From Cyanophora paradoxa (lineage: Eukaryota > Glaucocystophyceae > Cyanophorales > Cyanophoraceae), in NCBI GenBank assembly GCA_004431415.1, contig QPMI01000441.1:1-64000 (forward strand): a stretch of 64,000 nt of DNA. The letters are read 5' to 3'. Under the pieces are notes generated by a model. That model ran no database searches, had not been told where the DNA came from, and saw nothing but the letters and a program-made list of their open reading frames with translations. Below are positions 7,562-17,110 of this stretch, piece after piece. Position 1 is the first letter of the stretch. Each line of letters begins with the position of its first letter. A program made the position numbers and the translations under genes.

Positions 7562-8383
7562 TCACATCTGGTTCCTGTAAAACCCTGTTTGAGAAAGAGT
7601 ATCAGGAGTAACACCTCTTAGAGCTGAGACAGCAGCTATATCTGTTCTGATACCCATAACTGTAATTGTATATTTTCCAATATCTGTAACAAACAGATCA
7701 TAGGTGAAATTGTTATTATAAACACAGAACCCTGTGCCGAAATGATCATATCCTTGAACACTGAAATTGTATCTGTGACCTGGCTGGTTATTGTTGGCTC
7801 TACATAAAGAAAGCATTGCAGAAGGAATGACCAGCCCTCTCATTACTCTTTTGGTTCCTTCAATCAATTCAGAGTTTTCAAGTGTGACAGTATAACCTTG
7901 GTAAAATTGAATAATTGGCTGTTGTGCAACTGGTATATATAATCGAATTCGTTGTGGGTCTTCAACATTCTGTTCAAGAGTATCTGGGACATCATTGTAT
8001 GCAATTGATGAGGAGAGTTGACCTGAAACTCTGCAACCACCACCAATAAATGCTCCACCTGATCTCACAGTTACAGCAGCAGAATTCTTATCGAAATCCA
8101 GGGCTTTCAGATCAACACTGTAAGCATCAGGACCTCCATTTGTAGGCTGGAAAAAGTTAGCATTTGTGACAAGAAGTCGAGTTGTTTTAACCACACCTGA
8201 ATTCTTATCAGCTCTCAGCTCTTTAACTCGAATAATCGAATTTTTATCAAAGGAGTTACCATTGGAATTGGGTCTCTCTGTGGATTCTAAACCACGAACC
8301 TCATCATTAACTTCATGCTGGCGAAAGTGCATTGCAGGGGATCCAAGGGAATATATTGGAAGTTGAACTCGATTATATTCACC
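7562..8383 (-). CDS. Spike/fibre-like surface protein (paralogue 2)
   Basis: About 273 residues from the likely start MGEYNRVQLPIYS at 8383. An upstream in-frame ATG at 8425 would add 14 hydrophobic residues and overlaps the previous gene, so I prefer 8383. The N-terminal module reads IIRVKELRADKNSG then TTRLLVTNANF, parallel to the neighbouring spike genes. It continues with a Gly-rich strand (GGAFIGGGCRV) and an Ig- or jelly-roll-like beta-rich C-terminal half. No signal peptide or transmembrane segment is seen. Probably a virion surface protein. The end of this gene is duplicated at 105-278. Confidence 0.65.
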   Translation of the reverse strand, partial: GEYNRVQLPIYSLGSPAMHFRQHEVNDEVRGLESTERPNSNGNSFDKNSIIRVKELRADKNSGVVKTTRLLVTNANFFQPTNGGPDAYSVDLKALDFDKNSAAVTVRSGGAFIGGGCRVSGQLSSSIAYNDVPDTLEQNVEDPQRIRLYIPVAQQPIIQFYQGYTVTLENSELIEGTKRVMRGLVIPSAMLSLCRANNNQPGHRYNFSVQGYDHFGTGFCVYNNNFTYDLFVTDIGKYTITVMGIRTDIAAVSALRGVTPDTLSQTGFYRNQM

Positions 8384-8424
8384 CATTGCTTCTTTTACTA
8401 AGAAGGAAAGAAAAATAATGTACA

Positions 8425-8688
8425 CTACTCTTCTGTGACATTATTATACTCGATACCTTTCTTTACAGTTCCCCTTTGGAATGCCTGTAATACAATCGCT
8501 TCCTTTGAGGTTGGTATCTGAACTCCTGATGAGATGCAAGATTGGATCTCTTTCTGAACAATCTCATCAATTGCGATTCTTGCCCTGTTGTGGGCAGCAT
8601 TATCAATCCAGTCCTGAACAGAAGCAGCGCAATATTCCATTCCCAACTTTTCGGTATCAGTCAGAACTACTTGGTATATATTCGACAT
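8425..8688 (-). CDS. 87-residue conserved viral or phage-type small protein
   Basis: Starts MSNIYQVVLTDTEKLGMEYC and is mostly helical, with SVQDWIDNAAHNRARIAIDE in the middle and a C-terminal segment rich in Ala, Ile and Val. The pattern (Trp-Ile-x-Asn, then an amphipathic helix and EIVQKEI) resembles small proteins encoded beside tail-fibre genes in marine phages and related viruses. The function of that family is not known to me. It lies between two spike genes in the same orientation, so it is probably co-expressed with the virion attachment genes. Confidence 0.55.
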   Translation of the reverse strand: MSNIYQVVLTDTEKLGMEYCAASVQDWIDNAAHNRARIAIDEIVQKEIQSCISSGVQIPTSKEAIVLQAFQRGTVKKGIEYNNVTEE

Positions 8689-8718
8689 TCTAAACTACTT
8701 GTAGAAATTAAATTATGC

Positions 8719-9728
8719 TCAGCAATTCGCCACTAAACGTTGTGAATTCTGAAATGGAAGTATCAACAGCATAAATAGAGACATTATCCCGGCTCCAAGT
8801 CTGAGTATTGCGCTCAAAATGATTGTTTTGTTGGTTACTGTTTGTGAGTTGTTTACCCTGAAATTGAATTCTGTTGAAACATTCTGATCATTTACTTTCA
8901 GATCTACACTCACAGATGAGGTAACAATACTATAAGAATTAAGAGAGAATCTATAATCTCCACTTATAGGCGCTGTGAATTTCCCTTCTACTACATCAAA
9001 TGAGTTGGTATTATCAAAGAATTCATGCAACCAATTAGTAAGACGCCCATATACTCCACTTCTTGTTGCTACACCAAACCCAACACAAAATCGAGGTTGG
9101 GTTTCTTGCTTCAAATAAAAGTTTGCTGCGATTGTAAGACCCCCTGCATCAATTCGTGCGACTTCTGTGCTATTGCGTTTCAGAATGAGATCTACATTTG
9201 CTCCTGTATCTATTTCAGGTGTTTGAATCTTTGTGGTTGTGGTCATCACAGGGACTGTATAAGTAGGAACAAAAAGACCACCATTTGCATTCACAACACC
9301 TGTAAATGTCGTTGGCCTGAAATTGAGACGTTTGCAGCTGAGAGTGTTCCATTCACAAAAGCTCCCGAACCTATCCATGCTCCACCTGATTTAACTACAA
9401 GTGCTGCATTATTTTCTGTCCCATCAAAAGTAACAATCTGTGGTGTGGTCACCCCACCTGCATCATCATAAATAGCTGCATCAGCAACTACACCACCTGT
9501 TAACACCTGATTCTTGTTACTTACGATTAATTGTGTGGTTCTTATTTTTCCAGCATTTCTATCACATCGAATCTCCTTGCATCTGATAATCGAATTTTGA
9601 GTAAACGAATCTGCTCCTGTGGTTTCTGTGCAAATAAACCCGGGAATAGCATCTGTAACTGTGTGGTTCAGTTGATGCAATTTAGGTGCTGCATAACAGA
9701 AAACAGGAACTGCAATTTGGGTAGCCAT
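8719..9728 (-). pseudogene. Fibre protein with C1q-like head (paralogue 3), frameshifted
   Basis: Two overlapping frames make one gene of about 335 residues. The first part (9728 to about 9320, MATQIAVPVFCYA) carries the shared module IIRCKEIRCDRNAG, TTQLIVSNKN and ALVVKSGGAWIG. The second part (about 9320 to 8719) continues with PRFCVGFGVATRSG and GKFTAPISGDYRFSLNS, the first strands of a C1q/TNF-like trimeric head. The join lies between 9291 and 9378 and needs a one-base shift. C1q-like heads at fibre tips usually trimerise and bind receptors, so this gene likely encoded a host-recognition spike. The break may be real decay or a sequencing indel. Confidence 0.65.
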
Positions 9729-9750
9729 CTATAAATTCCCAACAAAAAGT

Positions 9751-10797
9751 TTATAATCTACTGATGAGATGCCCCCCAAAACAGGTAATACCTTGTATTG
9801 TAGCATCATATTGCATGGACGATGTCCAGGTTTGTATAACATTCACAAATTCGTTCGCATATACAGCAAAAGAAGCCTCCATATGAACACTTCGCCTTCC
9901 ATTGTAAGTTGAAAATTCTTGAACCGATTGAGGGGAAAGAGCCAAATCATTCTTTCTAAATGCAACTCTACACTCCCCTGTTGATGAAGCTGTTGACATT
10001 TGAACAATGAAGAAGAATCTATAAATTCCGGACACAGGTGCTGTAAAGGTGCCTGTGGATAATGTGATATTATTGCTTGCATCCACAAGAGTTCTGTTAA
10101 AAGCGAATCTTCTTGCTGTTGATGTGGTTCCCACAGTAACTGCTGATGTTGAATAATTTACAATACAAAACCGAGGGTGAGGAGCTTTCAGATATTTAAT
10201 TAGATTTATTGAAGGGGAAACATTGTTTATGGTTGCTGTAACCACTGCATTTCTCTTGATATTGAGTGCATTCGATGATTCAATTTCAGGTGTGTTTAAC
10301 ATTGTGGAAAAGACACCAACACCAACTGAAAAACTACTCGCATTATAAGCACCCTCAAAATTTATTGGACTCTCAAACATTCCACTTCCAGCATTTAGTA
10401 TGGATGCTGTTACTGTTCCATTCACCTTTAATGCCTCTCCAAAGTATGCTCCTCCACTCTTGACTACAAGAGCGGAAGTATTACTTGTGTTACCAAAAGA
10501 AACTATCTGTGCTGTGGTAAATCCACCTACATTATCATATATTGCTGAATCTGGGACTACTTGACCTGCTTGAACCTGATTTGTATTCGAGATAATAATT
10601 CCTGTGGTTCTTATCTTGCCTCCATTCCTATCACATCGAATTTCTTTGACTCTGAGTATATTATTCTCTGTGAAAGAGGTATTACTTGAAGTTTCAGTAC
10701 AAATATACCCAGGGGTTGAATCAACTACTCCATGAGAGGTGCTGTGCAGTGATTTGGCTGCAAGTTCATAGTTTGGGATTTCTAATAGAGAGGTCAT
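9751..10797 (-). CDS. Fibre protein with C1q-like head (paralogue 4)
   Basis: About 348 residues from MTSLLEIPNYELA (an upstream in-frame ATG at 10833 is possible but overlaps the next gene). Shared N-terminal module: ILRVKEIRCDRNGG, TTGIIISNTN, ALVVKSGGAYFG. A middle stalk-like part contains IESSNALNIKRN. The C-terminal 150 residues resemble C1q/TNF-like heads: PRFCIVNYST, then TGTFTAPVSGIYRFFF, and a final strand containing FGGHL. The gene is intact and is the best representative of the family in this block. By inference it is a virion spike acting at the host cell surface. Confidence 0.7.
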   Translation of the reverse strand: MTSLLEIPNYELAAKSLHSTSHGVVDSTPGYICTETSSNTSFTENNILRVKEIRCDRNGGKIRTTGIIISNTNQVQAGQVVPDSAIYDNVGGFTTAQIVSFGNTSNTSALVVKSGGAYFGEALKVNGTVTASILNAGSGMFESPINFEGAYNASSFSVGVGVFSTMLNTPEIESSNALNIKRNAVVTATINNVSPSINLIKYLKAPHPRFCIVNYSTSAVTVGTTSTARRFAFNRTLVDASNNITLSTGTFTAPVSGIYRFFFIVQMSTASSTGECRVAFRKNDLALSPQSVQEFSTYNGRRSVHMEASFAVYANEFVNVIQTWTSSMQYDATIQGITCFGGHLISRL

Positions 10798-10816
10798 CTT
10801 TATATTAATCAAATAG

Positions 10817-13388
10817 TTAAATTGCGACAGCAATGTAATGGATTGTTACAGTTTTGGATGAATTATTCATTGCATATGGATCAGTGAAAAGTTCACAAGT
10901 GAAATAGTTACTGTAAACATTCAACAGGTTCACAGTAAAAATGACGGGAGTTACTTGATAATTTGGTTCTTGTCCTTCATGCCTTACAGTTGCTGTAACA
11001 ACAGGAGGAGAAGCAAAGGCATTGGTAAAATAGATAGTAAGATTGAACACATATAGATTATTGTAATTTAAAACAGGAGTAGTGTAAACATACTTACCTG
11101 CTTGAATTTTCCCATTAAAATATGCATTGAGTTGACTGGAAAGATCTGCTTCTGTAATGCATCGACTGATGGTCGCATTATTTGAGGGGTTCATAGCATA
11201 GAAATTCCTTGCATATGCATTTCCACGAACAAGTAAGGTTTTATCAAAGTAATTCTGCGAATTGTGGAAGAACCATGTTTCTTCAAACATAGGTCCTGCT
11301 GGTTCTACAATCTGACCTGATCCTACATACATCGTGTTGTTGGCTCTAATAGTGGTTGCTGTGAATGGATCAAGAGTAGGTCGATCTGTAATATCTCCCC
11401 AAAGGTGTGTGTGAGCAAAATCTGTAATTTGAGACTTAGTATGAGTATGAGCAAAGTCTGTAATCTCACCTTTGGTGTGAGTGTGTGCAAAATCTGTTAT
11501 CTCACTCTTTACATGGGTGTGAGCAAAGTCTGTAATCTCTCCTTTGGTGTGAGTGTGTGCAAAATCTGTTATCTGTGACTTTGTGTGAGTGTGTGCGAAA
11601 TCTGTGATTTCAGATTTAAAATGAGTGTGAGCGAAATTCGTGATATCTGCTCTGGTGTGGAAGTGAGCAAAATCTGTTATCTGGGATTTGGTGTGAGTGT
11701 GTGCAAAATCTATAATTTCTGCCTTTGTGTGGGTGTGTGATCTATTATTCAGATCAAGGAAACTACCTGAGTATGCAACAGGGTGTAAATTGGATGGGTG
11801 GGTTTATTGAGGAGATCATTATAATCTCCTGTGAAAGAGATCGTTTTCAGTTCACCCCTTCCAACATAATCAGAAGGTAGGTCAATCTTAATGGGCATAA
11901 TAGCTGGATCATCTGGGATCTCATACTCACCTCCTGGATGTACAACTGGAAGGTTTGATTACTTTCAGTGTGGACAAAGAAGTTACATGCTGTCACTGTT
12001 CCATCAATTATTCCACCTGTGAGAGGGAGGTAATCACCTGTCACACCAATATTAATACCTGCAATAATTGTATTCAGTTCTGTTTCATCTATGTAGTTTT
12101 GGGCTTGAAGGTAATCCTCTGTTACCACTCTTGATATGGTCTCATTGTGAATATTCTTTGCTGCTGCCCTTTGATTGATTTCTAAAACTCCCTCACCAAC
12201 TCCACCATTATAATTCGTTTTTATCCATGAGATTTCGCATCTCTTGTAGTCATCTCGATTTCCAATGAGAGCATTGGGTAACAATCTCTCTCTGCTGAAT
12301 ATTAATTTGGGTCTTGAACTATCTAAGTCACTAACATCAGTTACATTAATTTGGATTGCTGCATCTTTGTCATCATAGTTTGCTGGATCAGATGGTAGAG
12401 AGATCAATCCTCCTGTCATTGGATGTCATCTGCATAGTAACTGGTTAAATAGATACCTGGTTTGGTGTCCATCAAACCGAAATTTCCGCCTGCTGCAATT
12501 ATCTGCATCCTTGTAGGGGTCTGATGTATAATTCACCCTGCATTTTGGTTCCTGCATCTATTCCTTTGAGATTCAGGTAATATTCATCTAATCTTAATCT
12601 CTCTGGTATGATATTACTTTGGTAGAGAGTAACACCATGTAAGGTGTCGAAATCATCACCTGCTGATGCGAATTTTGGTTGTTCATCTATTTCGCTCCAT
12701 TTATGTCTGTGATCTTCTGGTGGAAACTCTTCTGGTTTTCCATCAATATCACCCCAGTCATGCCTGTGATCCTCTGGTGGGAATTTGTCTGGTTTACCTA
12801 ATATCTCATCCCAGTCATGGTTGTGATCCTCTGGTGGAAATCTGGCTGGTTTATTGTTGATCTGCTCCCAATCTGGGAAGAATTCCCAAATCTCTGGGCG
12901 AAATCCATCTGGTAATAATTCTTCATGGGGTTCATATGGTTGCTCATAATCAACAACTGGTGGTTGGAGACCATCTGCTAAATATTCCTCATGGGGTTCA
13001 TAATTCTGTTCATACTCATACTCTTGTGGATCTAAACCATCTGGTAGATACTCTTCCTCATTGGGGTCATACTGATCATATTCATACTCTTGTGGGTCGA
13101 AACCATCTGGTAAATATTCTTCCTCATCTGGGACGAATTGGTATTCATCAAGCTCCAAAATATCGATTTCAGGAGGTAAATATTGCTCATCTATTTGCTT
13201 TCTTGGTTCAATTATCGGTTTATTTCGAACTTGCTCCCAACTCACAATGTGTTGCCCAAAGGGAACTGTCTCATCTGCTGTGTATTCTCTTCCTGGTTGC
13301 TTTTTTGGTGTTAAATCTGGTGGATCCCATGGAAGAGGGAAGGGAACTGGGACAGGTCCATAATACTCAAAGATCTCTCTGATGGTAC
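10817..13388 (-). pseudogene. Long phage-tail-like fibre gene, 5'-truncated and frameshifted
   Basis: At least 850 codons read as one protein if three or more one-base shifts are allowed (near 12530, 12420, 11935 and 11790). Order from the N-terminal side: acidic repeats EEYLPDGFDPQEYEY (four versions, 13130-12900), tail-fibre repeats of the FPPEDHRHDWGDIDGKP type (12850-12690), a unique region, a DYNDLLNKPTHP motif, ten repeats of the ITDFAHTHTKSE type (11750-11400), and a beta-rich end with TVTIHYIAVA that resembles an H-type lectin head. These repeats are typical of phage and giant-virus tail fibres. The beginning is missing: the frame runs into GC-rich host DNA at about 13388 with no viral start codon. 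Confidence 0.72.
11395..11750 (-). repeat. Tandem 36-bp coding repeats of the fibre
   Basis: About ten consecutive units encode ITDFAHTHTKSE and variants, each 12 codons long (36 bp). Units alternate between KSQ, KGE and KSE. His-x-His every 12 residues is the known pattern of trimeric tail-fibre shafts, where histidines can bind metal. The repeats are coding and uninterrupted, so they are not a CRISPR array. Confidence 0.8.
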
Positions 13389-14800
13389 TAGCCGCAGGAC
13401 GAGGTCCAGCTGGCCGGCCCGGACCGCCTCCGCCTCCTCGACCTCGCCGACAACAAATCTCGTCCATCCTCGGCGCGCCGCGCCGCCTTCGGTCCCGCCG
13501 CGTCGCGTCGCGCGCGGCCGCCAGCTGCAGCTGACAGGGCCCGTGGCGCCGGCGGGCCGGCGCGCAGGGAAGAGCCTGGCGCCGCTCGCGAAGCTGGATG
13601 TGCTGTTCCTCGACGGCAACGGGCTCAAGGCGCTCCCGCCGGAGATCGGGCGCCTCACAAACCTGCGCACCCTCGGCTTGAACCGGAACAAGTGCGCCGC
13701 CCGCCCGCCCTTTGCCCGCCTGCCCCCGACCGAGCGCGCCGCGCCGCGCCACAGGCTTGCGCACATCCCGTCGAGCTGCGGTGCGCCGCGCCGCCGCCGC
13801 GCCGCCACGCCCACCGGCGCGGCGCGCCTCACGGCGGCGCCGGCGCGGCAGGAAGCTGGGCGTGGAGCGGAACGAGCTGGCGGCGCTGCCGGCGTCGCTG
13901 GGGGCGCTGACGGAGGCGCAGCCCGCCGACGAGCCTGGAGGCGCAGCCCGCCGACGAGATCGCCGCCGTCGGCCCCAAGAACGTCCACGAGCTCGACGTC
14001 GGCGGCAACCTAATCCGCTCCCTCCCCGGCCCGCCCGCCCCGCCCCGCCCCGCGCCGCCCCGCTCCGCCCCGCGCCGCGCCGCCCTGCTGACCGGGGCGT
14101 GAACGTGCACGCGCAGGGCCCGAGCTCGCGAAGCTGGTCAACCTCACCTGGCTGCGCCTCACGCACAACCTGTGCGCGCCCGCCGCCCGCACCGCCCGCC
14201 CTCCCCGCCCGGCCCCTAGCTATAGGCCTCGCGCTGAAGCCCGGCAGGCTGACAGAGCGCTAGCTGCCGCCGGAGCTGGGGCGGCTGACGCGGCTGCGGA
14301 CGCTCCTGCTGCGCGAGAAAAAGCTTTTCAGCCTGCCCTGCGAGGGCGGCGCCCTGGTCAACCTGCGCGAGCTTCGCCTCTCCGGGAACGGCCTGCAGCT
14401 GCGGGCCCTGCCCCCCGAGCTCGGCCGGCTGCCCCGGCTCGAGGTCCTGCACCTGTACCCCAACGAGCTCCTGCGGCTGCCCCCCGGCTGCCGCGAGGGC
14501 GACCCGCCCGAGGCCCTCCTCGAGTGCCTCCGCTCCCTCGCCGCCTCGCCCCGTGCGCCGCGCGCCCTCCGAGGCCCCGCCCCCGCCCTCGCCCGCCCCT
14601 CACCGCTCGCCGCAGAGTCCTCCTCCGGCCCCTTCGGCTCCCGCCTTCCGAAGTTCTGGTACCGGTGCGCCCCCCTTCCCTTCCTTCCCGGCGTGCTGGC
14701 CCCCGCCCGCGGCGAGCCGCCGACGTGGCGCCAGCGCTAGCAGCGCGGCCCGGGGCCGCTGGAGCTCGCCCCGGGGCGCCTCCGCCTTGCCAATGAGTGA
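13389..14800 (+). pseudogene. Partial leucine-rich-repeat gene at the viral border
   Basis: Plus-strand LRR exons: LDVLFLDGNGLKALPPEIG (about 13590), KLGVERNELAALPASLG (about 13855), VHELDVGGNLIRSLP (about 13985), LVNLTWLRLTHN, and then LRELRLSGNGLQLRALPP (about 14360) to LHLYPNELLRLPPGC. Introns separate them. The part from about 14265 to 14790 is nearly the same as 24815-25330 in the LRR-SAM-TIR gene, so this is a duplicated segment. Nothing downstream corresponds to the SAM and TIR exons, and the 5' side ends at the viral block. It is probably a non-functional or truncated duplicate. Confidence 0.6.
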
Positions 14801-15129
14801 GTACTAGTTGCCATTTCGCTCGCCGGACCTTGTCGAAACGCTAAGAAACAGCTGTATGTACCCCCCCTACGCATTAAAACGCATGAATTCGGTGCCGCAT
14901 TAATAGCCATTACAGGGGTCCGGGTCCAAAAACGCATTGATTATCCTTAATATTACTACCTACGGGGGGTTCGCCGGGGAACTTCGCCCCACCGTAGTCT
15001 CTTAAAAACAAAACCCGCATTAATTACTGGCGTACCCGGTAGTGTTACTGGGAGTGTTAGGGTTAGGGTTAGGGTTGAGTGCCTAGTGCACTGCCTACCC
15101 CTATAGCTAATTACTTAGTATACGGTAGC
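14801..15129. other. Gene-free spacer with interstitial telomere-like run
   Basis: No coding sequence recognised. The stretch repeats the word GCATTAAT or ACGCATTA several times and contains three TTAGGG units at 15057-15074, the common eukaryotic telomere repeat. Confidence 0.5.
15057..15076 (+). repeat. Three-unit TTAGGG interstitial telomeric run
   Basis: TTAGGG occurs three times in a row, followed by TT and a degenerate GAG. It is too short to be a chromosome end and has non-telomeric sequence on both sides, so it is an interstitial trace or a chance run. Confidence 0.6.
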
Positions 15130-15660
15130 CTCGCCCCGGGCTTTAAGAGGCGGCCAGCTGGCCGGTGGCACTGGCTTGGGCGCAGGCTTGAGGCTAGAGG
15201 TGGGGCTTGAGGGGGAGACTTGATGACATCAACAGCGCTTGTTATTAACAGGGGTTAACCGGTTATAAACCAGTTAGAAATGCGGGTTTATGTCACGGCT
15301 TTGATTTAACAGGGCGGGCTCCAAGGCTGGCCGGCTGGCCAGCCTGGCCGACGAAGAGGCTGGCCGCCAGCTGGCCGGCCAAGTTTAGGCTGGAGGCTGG
15401 CGGCCAGCCCCGGCCCGGGCCAGCCCGGCCCAGCGGCCGAACTTCGGCGGCTTGCAATTGGGCTGGGCCGCCGGCCAATGCGAGACCCGGGACCACCTCA
15501 GACCCCCGCCGGGCCCCGGCCAGCCTGCGCCGGCCCTGCGGCAGTGCCCTAAGCACTGCCCTTAGCTGCCCTATCGATATCATAGTATATAACTTATCCA
15601 GGCCTAGGTGGGCCGAATCGTCACGGCGTGCACGATGCAAAGAGGGCCATTGAGACTGAT
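15130..15660. repeat. GGCC-rich dispersed repeat, copy 1
   Basis: Dense CTGGCC/GGCCAG words with GCTGGAGGCTGGCGGCCAGC and a GTGGGGCTTGAGGGG segment. A related, diverged copy lies at 28120-28640 with the same order of elements. ORFs through it are low-complexity and not credible. Confidence 0.55.
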
Positions 15661-15768
15661 TGAGTCAGTGGCATGGACATTGGACACCCGGTGACCCATT
15701 GTCACTGATTTAATTTGTCAGAGCTCGAGGCTGCGCAGTGCGCATGCAGAGCTCCAAGCCTCCGAGGC

Positions 15769-16273
15769 TAGGGTTGCCAGTGACTTGCCACTTACGACTT
15801 ACAGACTTACGCGTAAGTCCGTAAGTGTAAGTGGCGACTTACACTTACGGGCCCCCGAAATGGGACTTACGGCCGTAAGTCGTAAGTCCCCATGGGGATA
15901 CCCCCTGCGAGCAGCAAAAAGAGCGTAGATTTAAGTTAAAATCGATCTAAATCGAGTAGATTTGCACATCTTACAGATTCAGCCGTGCTTTTAGGCCTCT
16001 GAACGGGGTGAGAAGATCCCGTAACGGGCCTCCGGTGGTCATGGTGTCTATCTGGGATGGCACTTTTACTGCTTAAACAAGCCCCATTCCTTCCCAAACA
16101 CACCGAAAAAGACTGAAGACAATCTATCTCGCAGATTGAGACGTGTTTTCTGTGGTTTCTGGCCGACTTACGGCCGACTTACGGCGGACTTACGACTTAC
16201 ACTTACACTTACACTTACACTTAAATAAGCTTACGGCGGGTTTTGGGGACTAACGCCGTAAGTGGCAACCCTA
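15769..16273. mobile_element. hAT-like MITE, copy 1 (505 bp, 8-bp target duplication)
   Basis: Ends are TAGGGTTGCCA and TGGCAACCCTA in inverted orientation. The 8 bases TCCGAGGC stand directly on both sides (15761-15768 and 16274-16281), a clean target-site duplication. Subterminal regions are packed with ACTTAC(G) words. There is no ORF. An 8-bp duplication and these termini fit non-autonomous hAT elements. A second copy is at 56277-56768. Confidence 0.88.
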
Positions 16274-16281
16274 TCCGAGGC

Positions 16282-17110
16282 TCCGCCGCTCCGACCGTCG
16301 GACTCAGCCTCCGAGGAAAAAAGGTAGTCGGCGCCTGCTCTTAGGAGGCCGATCGACTCTCATGTACGTGAATCCTCCACTCCAGTTGAAGGAACACCGA
16401 CTGTTGAGCCAATAGGAGCTCGAGATTATAAACCGCGCATCAATTAATATTCCGGTACCGTTGAACTTTCACGTTTTTAATTTCGGAACGGACGACTCAC
16501 GAACGTATACGTGTAAGTTACGGTGTAACAGGAAAATACCAGCTCGGAAATTGTACCGCGGCCGTGTAACACGACTACCGTGTACCGGTAGTACCGTCAC
16601 AGTACTACCGTGGCCACTACCACGTGTAACACGACTACCGTGTAGTACACGTCACAGTAGTAATTATTTTCAGGCCACTAAACAGGCGGGTTAAAGGCCA
16701 AACCCCGGGATTACGTATAATAATTAACAGGGTCTTAAATATTTCCCGACTATTAATTATAGTCGGTACTGCGGCAGAATCCGTGGAAGCATTGCCAAGT
16801 TGCCAAGTTGGAAGGACTCCCGGGATCCAATATTTAATTTCATCCAGATCATCGTCCCCAGTCCTGAATCACGCCGGCGGTCAGACGGACTCAGACCCCT
16901 GATATACCGTATACTATGATAGTTAGCGCATATACCGGTAGCTCCTTCAAGCCTCCTTGCAATCGGGCCCGGGTGCGCATGCTTTCGAATTCGCGCGACG
17001 AGGTAGAACTCGTAGGAGTATTAATATTGCCAGCTTGGTAGGATCCCCAGTCCTGATCGTTAGCTCCTTGTAATCGGGTGCGCATGCTTTCGAGTTCGCA
17101 CGAGATTTCG
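16282..17110. other. Gene-free stretch with local direct repeats
   Basis: No credible gene. Two direct repeats are visible: CGTGTAACACGACTACCGTG at about 16563 and again near 16622, and a longer unit containing CCCAGTCCTGA, TAGCTCCTT and GGGTGCGCATGCTTTCGA at about 16857-16990 and again at about 17047-17095. The latter looks like a diverged tandem duplication of about 185 bp. Confidence 0.5.

Larger units (their letters stand above)
4555..7693 (-). repeat. Right arm of the 3.15-kb inverted repeat
   Basis: Reverse complement of 105-3254, with the same order of palindrome, AT-rich segment, iterons, 9-bp repeats, AdoMet decarboxylase, F-box-like ORF, zinc-ribbon gene, spike gene and the end of the next spike gene. 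This copy is about 10 bases shorter, owing to homopolymer shortening and a lost repeat unit. Beyond 7693 the right side continues with unique viral sequence. Confidence 0.93.

Noticed and set aside
11395-11750. Regular repeats that might be a CRISPR array
   Set aside because: The repeats are contiguous 36-bp coding units without unique spacers and encode a known tail-fibre pattern.
105-13388. Complete virophage or polinton-like virus
   Set aside because: No major or minor capsid, packaging ATPase, protease, integrase or DNA polymerase B gene could be found; only primase, fibre and small accessory genes are present.
12499-14166. A single 555-codon minus-strand ORF spanning the viral block and the GC-rich DNA
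   Set aside because: Only the part up to about 13388 has viral protein character. The upstream part is the antisense of plus-strand LRR exons and is low-complexity Arg/Ala/Gly.
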